The notes beneath the pieces were generated by a model. That model saw only the letters and a program-made list of their open reading frames with translations, was not told the origin of the DNA and searched no databases. The position numbers and the translations under genes were made by a program. From positions 71,583-122,797 of the forward strand of contig DCJS01000038.1 in NCBI GenBank assembly GCA_002319955.1: a stretch of 51,215 bases of DNA, read 5' to 3'. Positions 1-8,844 of the stretch are shown here, piece by piece. Each line of letters begins with the position of its first letter. Within the stretch, counting starts at the first letter, position 1. Source of the stretch: Flavobacteriales bacterium UBA1694. GTDB lineage: Bacteria; Bacteroidota; Bacteroidia; Flavobacteriales; Weeksellaceae.

Positions 1-121
1 GCTAAATACGACGATCCAAACTAAGATCCCGTGCTCTCTATACTTCATTGATAGTCTTTCATTAAACGACTCAATTTTAATACCAAACCCCTTTAATCCC
101 TAGCGCTAGTGGGTTAAATAC
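1..121. other. Non-coding stretch at window edge
   Basis: No open reading frame of useful length is seen. It contains a short perfect palindrome CTAGCGCTAG near 100-109. The stretch may hold the end of a neighbouring transcript outside the window. I see no RNA gene. Confidence 0.4.
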
Positions 122-151
122 AAAATCCTTCAAAAATGATTGAAGGATTTT
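122..151 (-). terminator. Terminator after guaA
   Basis: Perfect 11-bp stem (AAAATCCTTCA paired with TGAAGGATTTT) with an 8-nt loop, 20 nt beyond the guaA stop. The A/T-rich ends serve as U-tract. It ends the purine block on the minus strand. Confidence 0.8.
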
Positions 152-171
152 ATTAAAAATTATTTTATAGA

Positions 172-1701
172 TCATTCCCACTCAATGGTTGCCGGGGGTT
201 TACTTGAAATATCATAAGCAATTCGGTTAATGCCTTTCACTTCGTTTATGATTCGGTTAGAGACCAGTTCTAGAAACTCCCAAGGAAGTTTACTAAACGT
301 TGCCGTCATAAAATCAATCGTATTGGCAGAGCGTACAACGGCCGTATATTCATACGTACGTTCATCCCCCATGACACCAACCGATTTAACGGGCAGAAGC
401 ACCACAAAGGCCTGAGAAACCTTTTCATAGAGCTCGTGCGCATAAAGCTCCTCAATAAAGATGGCGTCCGCTTTTTGCAGAATGGCCACCTTTTCAGAAT
501 CGACCTCACCCAAAATACGAATCCCAAGACCTGGGCCTGGAAACGGGTGACGGTAGACTAAATGGTGCGGTATTCCAAGTTCTTCCCCTACCTTACGCAC
601 TTCGTCTTTAAAGAGCTCGCGAAGCGGCTCTAAGAGCTGAAGTTTCATATCCTCGGGCAGACCTCCCACGTTATGGTGTGATTTAATAACCGACGAAGGA
701 CCATTGACCGATTGGCTTTCAATCACATCCGGATAGATGGTGCCTTGAGCCAGAAACTGGGCGCCTTCAAACTTTTTAGACTCTTCATCAAAGACCGCCA
801 CAAATTCATTGCCGATGGCTTTACGCTTCGCTTCAGGATCTGAAATGCCTTTGAGTTTTGAAAGGAAACGCTCTGAGGCGTCCACCATGTCTATATTCAT
901 GTTAAAATGCGCGCCATAGTTCTCCATCACTTGGCGGCCTTCATTTAGGCGCAAAAGCCCCGTATCTACAAAAATACATTGGAGTTGGTTGCCGATCGCT
1001 TTATGGATTAGCACCGCAGCCACAGAGGAATCGACCCCACCCGAGAGCCCAAGAATCACTTTGTGATCCCCAACCTTCTCTTTAATGTCTTGAATGGTTC
1101 GCTCAATATAGCCGCTGAGTTTCCAATTTTGTTTGGCTTTACAAATCTGGAACACAAAATTCTCCAGCATTCGTGCACCTTCCGCCGTATGGGTTACTTC
1201 GGGATGGAATTGAATAGCAAAAATGTTTTTCTTTTCGTTGGCCATGGCTGCGATCACGCCGCTACGTCCTGAGATCTCAAAACCTTCCGGGACCTGCTCC
1301 ACTTCATCAAAATGACTCATCCATACAGTAGAGCGCCTTGATATCCCCGTAAAAAGAGGACTGCTTCGAAGAATTTCAAATTCACTTTTTCCGTATTCAC
1401 CCTTGGCGCCTTTCGTTACTTTACCTCCTAAAAGGTGAGCCGTGAGCTGCATGCCGTAGCAGATTCCAAGAATCGGAATTCCGGCTTCAAATAGCGCTTT
1501 ATCCACCAGATGGGCCTGGGGTGAATTTACCGAGCTTGGTCCGCCAGAAAGGATAATTCCCACTGGTTTTTTAGCTAGGATAGTTTCTAGGGGCGTGTGG
1601 AAAGGAATAATTTCCGAATAGACTTCCATTTCTCGGATTCGCCTTCCAATTAATTGATTGTACTGGCTTCCAAAATCCAGAATAAGAATACCATTTTTCA
1701 T
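172..1701 (-). CDS. guaA: GMP synthase (glutamine-hydrolysing)
   Basis: Converts XMP to GMP with glutamine and ATP, the last step of guanine nucleotide synthesis in the cytoplasm. The 509-residue protein has the normal two-part layout. The N-terminal class I glutamine amidotransferase has nucleophile Cys81 in GICYGMQ and His166/Glu168 in FHPEV. The ATP pyrophosphatase domain has its P-loop SGGVDSS at 220-226, followed by the C-terminal dimerisation domain ending IEWE, as is usual. The ATG start gives MKNGILILDFG, the expected beginning. It lies 76 nt after purD on the same strand, so it is probably the last gene of the purine operon. A long hairpin sits in that gap. Length and motifs are standard. 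Confidence 0.97.
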   Translation of the reverse strand: MKNGILILDFGSQYNQLIGRRIREMEVYSEIIPFHTPLETILAKKPVGIILSGGPSSVNSPQAHLVDKALFEAGIPILGICYGMQLTAHLLGGKVTKGAKGEYGKSEFEILRSSPLFTGISRRSTVWMSHFDEVEQVPEGFEISGRSGVIAAMANEKKNIFAIQFHPEVTHTAEGARMLENFVFQICKAKQNWKLSGYIERTIQDIKEKVGDHKVILGLSGGVDSSVAAVLIHKAIGNQLQCIFVDTGLLRLNEGRQVMENYGAHFNMNIDMVDASERFLSKLKGISDPEAKRKAIGNEFVAVFDEESKKFEGAQFLAQGTIYPDVIESQSVNGPSSVIKSHHNVGGLPEDMKLQLLEPLRELFKDEVRKVGEELGIPHHLVYRHPFPGPGLGIRILGEVDSEKVAILQKADAIFIEELYAHELYEKVSQAFVVLLPVKSVGVMGDERTYEYTAVVRSANTIDFMTATFSKLPWEFLELVSNRIINEVKGINRIAYDISSKPPATIEWE

Positions 1702-1729
1702 AGGTAGAGTCAGTGCTTAAAGTGTTGAA

Positions 1730-1769
1730 TTCTCTAGCTCTAAAGCCCTGAGTCTTTAGAGCTAGAGAA
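1730..1769 (-). promoter_or_regulatory. 16-bp perfect stem-loop between purD and guaA
   Basis: TTCTCTAGCTCTAAAG at 1730-1745 pairs without mismatch with 1754-1769 across an 8-nt loop. No T-run follows on the minus strand, so it does not look like an ordinary terminator. It could be an RNA processing or stability element, or a weak attenuator that sets guaA expression relative to purD. Function is inferred from position only. Confidence 0.55.
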
Positions 1770-1777
1770 CTGTATTA

Positions 1778-3016
1778 TTAAAATTTGGCGATGTCTTCGC
1801 GGTAAAAGGCGTAATCAAAGTTAACGGGGATTGCGTCTTTGTAAACTTTTTCTCGAGCCTCCTCATACGTAGCGCCAGTGGCCACTAAACAAAGGACTCT
1901 TCCCCCGGTGGTAACCACTTTGTCGGCGCGCTGCGCTGCCCCTGCAAAAAGCACCTCACTTTGCTTCACCTGGTCAAGACCATGAATTTCAAAGCCGGTT
2001 TCTATATTTCGTGGGTAACCGCCCGAGCACATAACGAGGCAGACCGCTTTTTTGTCTGAGAACTTAAGTTCCACTTCTTTTCCGTCAAGGCAGTCTTCAA
2101 TCACATCTAACAGTTTGTTCTCCATTAAAGGTAAAATAACCTGAGTCTCGGGATCCCCCATACGCATGTTATACTCTAATAAATAGCAGCCTTTCTTAGT
2201 GACCATCAGACCAAAGAAAATAAAGCCTTTGAAATCAAGGAGCTCGGCTCTTAAACCTTCTAAAGTCGGCTTTAGAATGTTGGCTTCAAAATCGGCTTGG
2301 TGCTGCTGGGTAAACTGTGGGCTTGGCGCCACACTTCCCATGCCACCCGTATTGGCACCTCTATCGCCATCAGAGACTTTTTTATAATCTTTAACGGGAA
2401 TACAAGTGAATATAGACGAGCCGTTTGAAAAGCCAATAATAGAGGCTTCAAATCCTTCAAGATACTCTTCAATGACGAGCTGAATTCCCGCATCGCCATA
2501 AATTCGGCGAATCATGAAATCGTGAATGGTTGCCTGCGCCTCTGCCAGAGTGTCGCAAATAACCACGCCCTTACCTCCGGCAAGACCACTGGCCTTGATT
2601 ACTAAGGGATAGGCATGTTTCTCAATGCAGGTCTTAGCCGCCTCATAGGAGTCGACGACTTGGGCGCTGGCCGTTTTAATGTTGTAGGTCTGCATGAATT
2701 TCTTTGAAAAGGCTTTACTGCCTTCCAAATGCGCTGCACGCTGCTTGGCACCAAAGATTCGAAGACCGTGGTGTCTAAATTCATCAACAATTCCCTCAAC
2801 AAGAGGCGCTTCTGGCCCCACAATAGTCAGGTCAATTTGCTCCTTAATAGCTAAGTTTCTTAATTCAACCACGCTGGATTCAGGAACGTTTTTTCCTAAA
2901 GATTCGGTGGTGGCATTGCCTTTTGCAAAGAACATCTTCGTGACTCTTGAATCGGCATGCAAATTTTTTGCAAGGGCGGATTCTCTCCCGCCTTCTCCTA
3001 CTATTAGTATTCTCAT
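1778..3016 (-). CDS. purD: Phosphoribosylamine--glycine ligase (GAR synthetase)
   Basis: Second step of de novo purine synthesis: ATP-dependent joining of glycine to phosphoribosylamine. The 412-residue ATP-grasp protein starts MRILIVGEGGRESAL, where most homologues have GGREHAL, so the His is replaced by Ser here. ATP-grasp hallmarks include KASGLAGGKGVVI near 141-153 and the metal-binding segment LLEYNMRMGDPETQ near 277-290. The length is normal. It lies in one minus-strand block with purH upstream (65 nt gap) and guaA downstream (76 nt gap), which fits co-expression. Confidence 0.96.
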   Translation of the reverse strand: MRILIVGEGGRESALAKNLHADSRVTKMFFAKGNATTESLGKNVPESSVVELRNLAIKEQIDLTIVGPEAPLVEGIVDEFRHHGLRIFGAKQRAAHLEGSKAFSKKFMQTYNIKTASAQVVDSYEAAKTCIEKHAYPLVIKASGLAGGKGVVICDTLAEAQATIHDFMIRRIYGDAGIQLVIEEYLEGFEASIIGFSNGSSIFTCIPVKDYKKVSDGDRGANTGGMGSVAPSPQFTQQHQADFEANILKPTLEGLRAELLDFKGFIFFGLMVTKKGCYLLEYNMRMGDPETQVILPLMENKLLDVIEDCLDGKEVELKFSDKKAVCLVMCSGGYPRNIETGFEIHGLDQVKQSEVLFAGAAQRADKVVTTGGRVLCLVATGATYEEAREKVYKDAIPVNFDYAFYREDIAKF

Positions 3017-3081
3017 AGTGTTATATTAATCGCATTTGTGTCTGACAAACTTACGTTTTTTGTTGGTTTCTTTCCTTTCGA

Positions 3082-4596
3082 TCAATGCAAAAAGTGACGC
3101 ATTCCGGTAAAGACCATTGGAATGCTGTGTTCATTGGCTGCTTCAATACTTTCCTCATCGCGCATGCTTCCACCCGGTTGAATGAGGGCTTTGATCCCCA
3201 TTTCAGCGCAAAAATCGACCACATCTCTAAAAGGGAAGAACGCATCGGAGGCCAAGACCAGCTCGCCATCGAATTTTTGCTTTGCCCGAGAGATTGCCTG
3301 TTCAGTGGCCCAAATTCGGTTCACTTGGCCGCCCCCAATTCCCAAAGCTTGCGTGCCGTTGGAAACGACAATGGCATTGGATTTTACGTATTTCACCACA
3401 CGTTGGGCAAACAAGAGCGCCTTTTTTTGCTCCGCTGAGGGTTGAAAGACCGTGGTCACCTGGAACTCGGTTGAGAAACTAGAATCCACGTCTTGAATGA
3501 GCATACCGCCGTCAATTTTCACCCATGTTTTTTGATCCACAAGCGGATTCACAATTTGAATGATCCGAAGATTCTTTTTCTGATTGAGAATCTCAAGGGC
3601 TTCAGGCTCAAAGCTAGGCGCCATGACAATTTCAAGGAAGGTTTTATTAAGTTCTTCTGCCGTGGCCTTATCGATGGGATAATTCATTGCGACAATCCCA
3701 CCAAAAATAGAGACCGGATCGCATTCAAATGTTTTCTTATACGTCTCTACCGGCGTCTGGCCTATGGCCACACCACAAGGCGTGGAGTGTTTCACCGCGC
3801 AGCAGGCTTTTTCATCTTTAAACTCCTGAACCACCTTCCAGCATAAATCCATATCCCGAAGATTATTGAAAGAAAGTTCCTTTCCTCCAAGCTGTTTAAA
3901 ATCTTTCATTGCGCCGTTCTCAAAGCTCGAAACGTAGTAGGCCGCTGCTTGGTGTGGGTTCTCACCGTAACGCAGGTCAGCCACTTTTTGGTAGGATGCA
4001 TTCAAATAACTCGGTGCAGCCTCGTCTAAAAGCATACTCGAGATGGCAGCATCGTAGGCCGAAGTCAAATTAAAGACTTTTCCTGCAAGCTTCTTTCTCA
4101 TTTCAAGAGAAGTGTCGCCTAGCGCACCGATTTCCTGCATGACACTTTGGTAATCGCTCGTATCGGTTAAAACCGTGACGCTTTGGAAATTTTTAGCCGC
4201 AGAGCGCAGCATGGAAGGGCCACCAATATCTATAAATTCCACTTTCTCAGAGAGGGAAATGGCTTTGTTCACGTTTTCAAAAAACGGGTATAAATTCACA
4301 ACGACCAAATCGATCAAATCAATGCCATGCTCCTCAACGGTTTTCATATGCTCCGCGCTGTCTCGAACGGCTAAAAGACCACCGTGGACTTTAGGATGAA
4401 GCGTTTTAACGCGTCCGTCTAGCATTTCTGGAAATTCCGTCACCTGCTCAATCCCAATGGGATGAAGTCCGGCCTCAGATAAAAATTTAAAGGTGCCTCC
4501 AGTGGAAATAAGTTCGTAGTCTTTGGCCTCAAGAAATTGAGCCAGTTCAATGAGTCCCTCTTTGTCAGAGACGCTTAATAACGCGCGTTTTTTCAT
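3082..4596 (-). CDS. purH: Bifunctional AICAR formyltransferase / IMP cyclohydrolase
   Basis: Catalyses the last two steps to IMP. The N-terminal MGS-like cyclohydrolase domain (about 1-190) carries STGGTFKFL at 31-39 and GRVKTLHPKVHGG at 61-73. The C-terminal AICAR transformylase domain carries RYGENPHQ at 209-216 and the catalytic Lys269-His270 pair in VKHSTPCGVA. At 504 residues it is full length. The start gives MKKRALLSVSDK, typical of the family. It is 41 nt downstream of purN and 65 nt upstream of purD in the same direction. Confidence 0.97.
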   Translation of the reverse strand: MKKRALLSVSDKEGLIELAQFLEAKDYELISTGGTFKFLSEAGLHPIGIEQVTEFPEMLDGRVKTLHPKVHGGLLAVRDSAEHMKTVEEHGIDLIDLVVVNLYPFFENVNKAISLSEKVEFIDIGGPSMLRSAAKNFQSVTVLTDTSDYQSVMQEIGALGDTSLEMRKKLAGKVFNLTSAYDAAISSMLLDEAAPSYLNASYQKVADLRYGENPHQAAAYYVSSFENGAMKDFKQLGGKELSFNNLRDMDLCWKVVQEFKDEKACCAVKHSTPCGVAIGQTPVETYKKTFECDPVSIFGGIVAMNYPIDKATAEELNKTFLEIVMAPSFEPEALEILNQKKNLRIIQIVNPLVDQKTWVKIDGGMLIQDVDSSFSTEFQVTTVFQPSAEQKKALLFAQRVVKYVKSNAIVVSNGTQALGIGGGQVNRIWATEQAISRAKQKFDGELVLASDAFFPFRDVVDFCAEMGIKALIQPGGSMRDEESIEAANEHSIPMVFTGMRHFLH

Positions 4597-4637
4597 TGGA
4601 TTTAATCGTTACTTTTATTAATTTATTATTTTTTATT

Positions 4638-5213
4638 TCAGTTCTCAGGGTCTTGGTTTAAAACCTGCTCAATGGCGAGAGGAAAGAGGCGGTATTCGAG
4701 CTCATGAACCTTTTGTGCGAGGGATTCTGGCGTTTCATTTGGCTCAAGAGCGATGGCCTCTTGCATGATAATCTCTCCAAGATCGACCTGAGCACTTACA
4801 AAATGCACCGTAGCGCCGCTTTTCGTATCGCCCGACTCAATGACAGACTGATGAACCTTTGAGCCCCACATGCCGGCTCCCCCATGCTTAGGAAGGAGTG
4901 AGGGGTGAAGGTTAATTATTTTCCCCTCGAAGGCCTGACAGAACTCACGATCTAAAATGGACAAAAAACCGGCCAAAACAATGAGATCACAGTTCTTTGG
5001 AATCCGCTCTAAAAGTCTCTGACTTAGGTCTTTGCCACGCGGAACAATTTCAAAGGGAATCCCCCAGTTTTCAGCCCGCGTTAAGGCGTAGCAGTCGCGG
5101 TCAGCAAAGACGTTTGTCACGGCGGCGTTTTGAATCGCTCCAGACTGAATACTTTTAAGAATTTGCTCTAAATTGGTTCCCCCTCCAGAGACCAAAACGG
5201 TAAGGTGCTTCAT
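4638..5213 (-). CDS. purN: Phosphoribosylglycinamide formyltransferase
   Basis: Transfers a formyl group from 10-formyl-THF to GAR, the third step of purine synthesis. The 191-residue protein has the formyltransferase fold with the GSGGTN-like phosphate loop as SGGGTN at 9-14. The catalytic triad is Asn101, His103 (INLHPSLLP) and Asp144 (VDLGE). It is only 10 nt downstream of purM, which strongly suggests one transcript. It is the folate-dependent type; no purT-like enzyme is seen here. Confidence 0.96.
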   Translation of the reverse strand: MKHLTVLVSGGGTNLEQILKSIQSGAIQNAAVTNVFADRDCYALTRAENWGIPFEIVPRGKDLSQRLLERIPKNCDLIVLAGFLSILDREFCQAFEGKIINLHPSLLPKHGGAGMWGSKVHQSVIESGDTKSGATVHFVSAQVDLGEIIMQEAIALEPNETPESLAQKVHELEYRLFPLAIEQVLNQDPEN

Positions 5214-5223
5214 TTGGGTCTAT

Positions 5224-6219
5224 CTACTGAATAACCAAATTAATTTTCTCTTCGCCTTGGGTAATTTCACCAATAGTATAAGCCTCAGGAACAAGCGCTA
5301 AGACCTGCTTTTCGAGAGCTGAGTCCACTACGACAACCATTCCTACGCCCATATTAAAGGTACCGTGCATTTCCAGGCGCTCGATGCCCCCACGTTTTTC
5401 TAATTCGAGCATCACACTAGGCACTTTAATTAAAGACTCCTGAATGGTAGCACATAATCCCTGAGGGATAATGCGCGGCACATTCTCAATAAGTCCCCCG
5501 CCCGTAATGTGCGCAATACCGCTAAGGGTAAGCTCTTGTCTCAAGGTCTTAATGGCCTGATAATAAAGGGTTGTTGGCACCAAGAGAGTCTCGTATAGAG
5601 GTTTGCCTTCAAAGGGCTCATAAAAATCGTCAAACACTTTACGCACTAACGAAAACCCGTTGCTATGGAATCCTGAACTTGGAAGCGCAATAAGTTTATC
5701 GCCGGGTTTAATTTGGGAGCCGTCGATGATCTCGTCTTTTTCAACAATCCCGACACAAAATCCTGCGACATCGTAATCGCCGACTTTGTACATTCCTGGC
5801 ATCTCGGCTGTTTCACCACCAATGAGTGCGCATTCATTGTCCTTGCAGGCCTCAACCATCCCCATAACAATTTCAGAGGCCACATCGGCATCCAGTTTGC
5901 CACAGGCGAGGTAATCAAGAAAAAACAAAGGCTTGGCACCATGGCAAACGATATCATTGGCACACATAGCAAAGCAGTCAATTCCAATGGAACTGTAATT
6001 TTTGGTGTCTAAAGCAATTTTAAGCTTTGTACCTACCCCGTCCGTACCAGAAACGAGCACCGGATTTTTGTACCCACCAATTTCGTAAAAGGCACCAAAA
6101 CTCCCCAAATTATTTAAAACATTGGGATTGTGAGTGCTTGCGACAGCGGATTTGATTTTATCCACTGTTTTGTAGCCTTCTTCTTTGTCAACCCCAGCGG
6201 ATTTGTACGTATTACTCAT
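5224..6219 (-). CDS. purM: Phosphoribosylformylglycinamidine cyclo-ligase (AIR synthetase)
   Basis: Closes the imidazole ring to give AIR in purine synthesis. The 331-residue protein belongs to the AIR synthetase/ThiL superfamily. Recognisable segments are VSGTDGVGTKLKIA near 57-70, GIDCFAMCANDI, ALIGGETAEMPGMY near 133-146 and the C-terminal half with HITGGGLIENVPRI near 237-250. It is the first gene of the minus-strand purine block, preceded by a 383-nt leader with a terminator-like hairpin about 110 nt before the ATG, which suggests control by attenuation. Confidence 0.96.
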   Translation of the reverse strand: MSNTYKSAGVDKEEGYKTVDKIKSAVASTHNPNVLNNLGSFGAFYEIGGYKNPVLVSGTDGVGTKLKIALDTKNYSSIGIDCFAMCANDIVCHGAKPLFFLDYLACGKLDADVASEIVMGMVEACKDNECALIGGETAEMPGMYKVGDYDVAGFCVGIVEKDEIIDGSQIKPGDKLIALPSSGFHSNGFSLVRKVFDDFYEPFEGKPLYETLLVPTTLYYQAIKTLRQELTLSGIAHITGGGLIENVPRIIPQGLCATIQESLIKVPSVMLELEKRGGIERLEMHGTFNMGVGMVVVVDSALEKQVLALVPEAYTIGEITQGEEKINLVIQ

Positions 6220-6328
6220 ATACTTATCATTTATTGCCTAGACTCCTTGGCCCTTGGCGCATTAAAGTTACTAAATTCTAGCAAAATCTCTTTGGCTTTG
6301 GCCTCGTTTTAGGCCATTTAAGGTCAAT

Positions 6329-6357
6329 AAAAAAGCCGATTATCCTCGGTAATCGGC
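6329..6357 (-). terminator. Terminator-like hairpin in the purM leader
   Basis: GCCGATTA (6335-6342) pairs perfectly with TAATCGGC (6350-6357) over a 7-nt loop and is followed on the minus strand by six T. It stands between the likely purM promoter region and the purM start, so it either attenuates the pur operon or ends a separate small RNA encoded at about 6360-6480. Confidence 0.75.
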
Positions 6358-6579
6358 GTGAATTCTTCCTTAGCACGTGTGCATGACTCATTAGTGTGGG
6401 ATTTCACCGACTGAAAATGGCATGGAGACTGATTCAAAACTCTAAATTTTACTTCTGCGAAAATAAGAGTTTTTAAGCGCAATTAAAAATATTTGAGACA
6501 TTTAATCGCTTCTGTTTTTTAAAGTGAAATTTTTAATCGGTTTTTTGAGATTCTATAATTCATTCTAGTGAGAATGCAT

Positions 6580-6587
6580 TATTTTTG
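6580..6587 (+). promoter_or_regulatory. Putative -7 box TATTTTTG
   Basis: Matches the Bacteroidota -7 consensus TAnnTTTG, 15 nt before the ATG at 6603. No clear -33 TTG at normal spacing is visible, so this is tentative. The leader would be very short. Confidence 0.4.
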
Positions 6588-6602
6588 CTTTTTACATTAA
6601 TT

Positions 6603-7469
6603 ATGGCATCAGGATTTTTCGCAATACTCGACGACATCGCCGCCCTCATGGACGACGTGGCACTCGCCTCAAAGGTGGCTACAAAACAAACCGCAGGAAT
6701 TCTTGGGGATGACTTAGCCGTAAACGCGGAAAAAGCGACCGGATTTCTTGCCTCCAGAGAGGTGCCCGTGCTGCTTGCCATTATGAAGGGCTCGTTTATA
6801 AACAAGCTTATCATTGTGCCAATCGCCTTTGTGCTTCAGGCCCTTTATCCCCCGGCCATCACGGTTATCTTAATTCTAGGAGGACTTTATTTAGCCTACG
6901 AAGGCATGGAGAAGATCGTCGAATTTCTATTTCACCGCGACAAAAAGGCTGTGGAGGTTATCGCGGAGCAGGACCAAAAAGATTCGCCTAATGAACAGGC
7001 TAAAATTAAATCGGCCGTGGCCACAGACTTTATTCTCTCCATTGAAATCGTCATTATCGCCTTAGGATCGGTTTTACACCAAACACTAAGCGTTCAAGTT
7101 CTCACGGTAAGCGTTGTGGCTATAATAGCCACTTTAGGGGTTTACGGCATTGTTGCGCTCATCGTGCGCATGGACGACTTAGGCTACAAGCTTATTAAGC
7201 GCTCGAATGAGAAAGGCCTACTTAACTTTACGGGTGAGATTCTAGTTAAAGCGCTGCCCATTGTTATAAAAGCTCTTGGTATCGTGGGAACTATTGCGCT
7301 ACTTCTTGTATCCGGCGGCATATTTGACCATAACATTGCCCTAATACACCAGAGCCTACCACAAATTCCCGGCATGCTTAAACAGCTCCTACTGGGCATT
7401 ATTGCTGGACTCTTAATGGTTCTTTTTTTAGGAATCGGAAAAAAACTCCTTCCAAAGAAAAAACTCTAA
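6603..7469 (+). CDS. DUF808 family inner-membrane protein (YedI-like)
   Basis: A 288-residue membrane protein starting MASGFFAILDDIAALMDD, the typical start of the DUF808/YedI family; its function is unknown. A TTG 18 nt upstream would extend it, but the ATG at 6603 matches the family start, so I use it. Several hydrophobic segments are visible (about 65-110, 140-185, 215-245 and 260-280), fitting a polytopic inner-membrane protein. The conserved N-terminal part with GILGDDLAVNAEKATGF near 33-49 is present. It is monocistronic, divergent from purM, and ends at a strong two-way terminator shared with the pirin gene. Confidence 0.85.
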   Translation: MASGFFAILDDIAALMDDVALASKVATKQTAGILGDDLAVNAEKATGFLASREVPVLLAIMKGSFINKLIIVPIAFVLQALYPPAITVILILGGLYLAYEGMEKIVEFLFHRDKKAVEVIAEQDQKDSPNEQAKIKSAVATDFILSIEIVIIALGSVLHQTLSVQVLTVSVVAIIATLGVYGIVALIVRMDDLGYKLIKRSNEKGLLNFTGEILVKALPIVIKALGIVGTIALLLVSGGIFDHNIALIHQSLPQIPGMLKQLLLGIIAGLLMVLFLGIGKKLLPKKKL

Positions 7470-7475
7470 TAAAAA

Positions 7476-7514
7476 AAAACGGCGCGCTCTTAATCTTAAG
7501 AACGCGCCGTTTTT
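7476..7514. terminator. Bidirectional terminator
   Basis: AAAACGGCGCG (7476-7486) pairs with CGCGCCGTTTT (7503-7513); an inner TCTTAA/TTAAGA stem extends it. A- and T-runs lie on both sides, so it can stop the DUF808 gene (+) and the pirin gene (-). Confidence 0.85.
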
Positions 7515-7531
7515 ACTTTTATCTAGTCATC

Positions 7532-8245
7532 TTAGAGACTCATTGGCACTTCCATTAAAAGCACCTCTGCATCTTCCAAGGCTTCAAGTTCAAAATCAGC
7601 TAAAGATTCCAATCCTACAGCATCTCTTTCAAAAAGTTCGGTTTCCCCCACTTTCGCCTTGCCTTTTAAGACAAACACGAAGACACCGTTTCCTTCTTTA
7701 TGAAGCGTGTAGCGTCTTTTTGTTCCAGCGCTGAAATTCGCGAGGTTAAACCACGCATCTTGGTGAATCCAAACCCCCTGATCCGTTGGATCGGGTGAGA
7801 GTATTTGTTGAAATTCATTTGGTGAGGCCTCGCGCGCTATATCTTGTTGATCGTAACGGGGCTTCACACCCATTTTATTTGGGATCACCCAGATCTGCAA
7901 AAATTTCACTGGCTCATCGGCATTCTTATTATACTCGCTGTGCATCACGCCTGTTCCAGCGCTCATCACTTGGATTTCTCCCTGACGAATAACGGCGGTG
8001 GTTCCCATGGAATCTTTATGTTCTAGGTCCCCTTCTAAGGGAATTGAGATGATTTCCATATCGCGGTGAGGATGGGTTCCAAAGCCCATGCCCTGGGTAA
8101 CGGTATCGTCGTTAAGGACCCGAAGGGCGCCAAAACTAAGGCGCTCAGGATTATAATAATTAGCAAAACTAAAGGTATGGAAGCTTTTAAGCCAACCGTG
8201 GTCGGCAAGGCCTCTTGAATCTGCTTTAAATACGGTTGCTTTCAT
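7532..8245 (-). CDS. Pirin family protein (bicupin)
   Basis: A 237-residue two-cupin protein of the pirin family. The N-terminal cupin keeps the full metal set: His58 and His60 in THPHRD, and His102 and Glu104 in MHSEYN. Related bacterial pirins bind iron and some act as quercetin dioxygenases; the substrate here cannot be told. The start MKATVFKADSRG is the family norm. It is transcribed alone and convergent with the DUF808 gene. The gap to the DUF488 gene is 164 nt with no clear further feature. Confidence 0.9.
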   Translation of the reverse strand: MKATVFKADSRGLADHGWLKSFHTFSFANYYNPERLSFGALRVLNDDTVTQGMGFGTHPHRDMEIISIPLEGDLEHKDSMGTTAVIRQGEIQVMSAGTGVMHSEYNKNADEPVKFLQIWVIPNKMGVKPRYDQQDIAREASPNEFQQILSPDPTDQGVWIHQDAWFNLANFSAGTKRRYTLHKEGNGVFVFVLKGKAKVGETELFERDAVGLESLADFELEALEDAEVLLMEVPMSL

Positions 8246-8409
8246 AATGTGATGGTTTATCGGTTAATTTGGCTCAGCAAAGGTCGCATTTAAGCGCTAG
8301 AAACCTCTTGACCTACGGTAAGAAATAAGCCCGCTGTGATACCATTTTTTCAAATAAAAGTTTTAACTTTCCCTTAAGGCTCAAATCAACCCTTGAGACT
8401 GACCTTAAA

Positions 8410-8760
8410 ATGAAAATAAGAACCAAACGAACCTACGACACAATTGACTCTGAGGATGAGTTTCGCGTTCTTGCCGACCGTCTTTGGCCGCGAGGGCTAA
8501 AGAAGTCCGTGGTTAAAATTGATTACTGGGCAAAAGAAATTTCCCCAACCACAGGGCTTCGTCAGGCTTACCATAATGAGCAGATCACCTATGAGGAGTT
8601 TAGCTCGCTTTACCGCGAAGAATTGGAGCAAAATCCACTCTCACTCCCCTTCATTGAGCGTTTAAAAGGCTATGATACCATTACCCTTCTAACGTCTAGA
8701 AAACCCATTGAGCTTAGTGAGCTTCCTACGTTAGAGGCCTTTATCAGAAAGTATCAGTAA
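8410..8760 (+). CDS. DUF488 family protein (YeaO-like)
   Basis: A small 116-residue cytoplasmic protein. It contains RLWPRGLKK near 23-31 and the C-terminal TLLTSRKP segment, both typical of DUF488/YeaO proteins, whose role is not established. It stands alone on the plus strand and ends just before a hairpin terminator. Confidence 0.85.
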   Translation: MKIRTKRTYDTIDSEDEFRVLADRLWPRGLKKSVVKIDYWAKEISPTTGLRQAYHNEQITYEEFSSLYREELEQNPLSLPFIERLKGYDTITLLTSRKPIELSELPTLEAFIRKYQ

Positions 8761-8770
8761 GACACTAACG

Positions 8771-8798
8771 AAAAAAGGCTTCCCCTCGGGGAAGCCTT
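8771..8798 (-). terminator. Terminator after the SDR gene
   Basis: AAGGCTTCCCC pairs with GGGGAAGCCTT over a 2-nt loop, an 11-bp stem. Six T follow on the minus strand, so it ends the SDR transcript. The plus side lacks a good T-run but may still slow the DUF488 transcript. Confidence 0.8.
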
Positions 8799-8844
8799 AC
8801 ATTAGGTTTTATCGAGCGCATCGCGCGCTACAAACTTAAAAAAA

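Larger units (their letters stand above)
6220..6602. promoter_or_regulatory. Divergent regulatory region purM / DUF808 gene
   Basis: 383 nt without a gene. On the minus strand it holds the purM leader: a G/C-richer stretch (about 6360-6470) that looks able to fold, then the terminator hairpin at 6335-6357, then about 110 nt to the purM start. I compared the leader with the common riboswitch cores (purine, TPP, FMN, SAM, cobalamin, glycine, THF, ZTP) from memory and no class fits. On the plus strand it holds the promoter of the DUF808 gene. Confidence 0.5.

Noticed and set aside
6360..6470. FMN or cobalamin riboswitch in the purM leader
   Set aside because: The GGTGAAATCCC stretch is reminiscent, but the other conserved blocks of these classes are absent.
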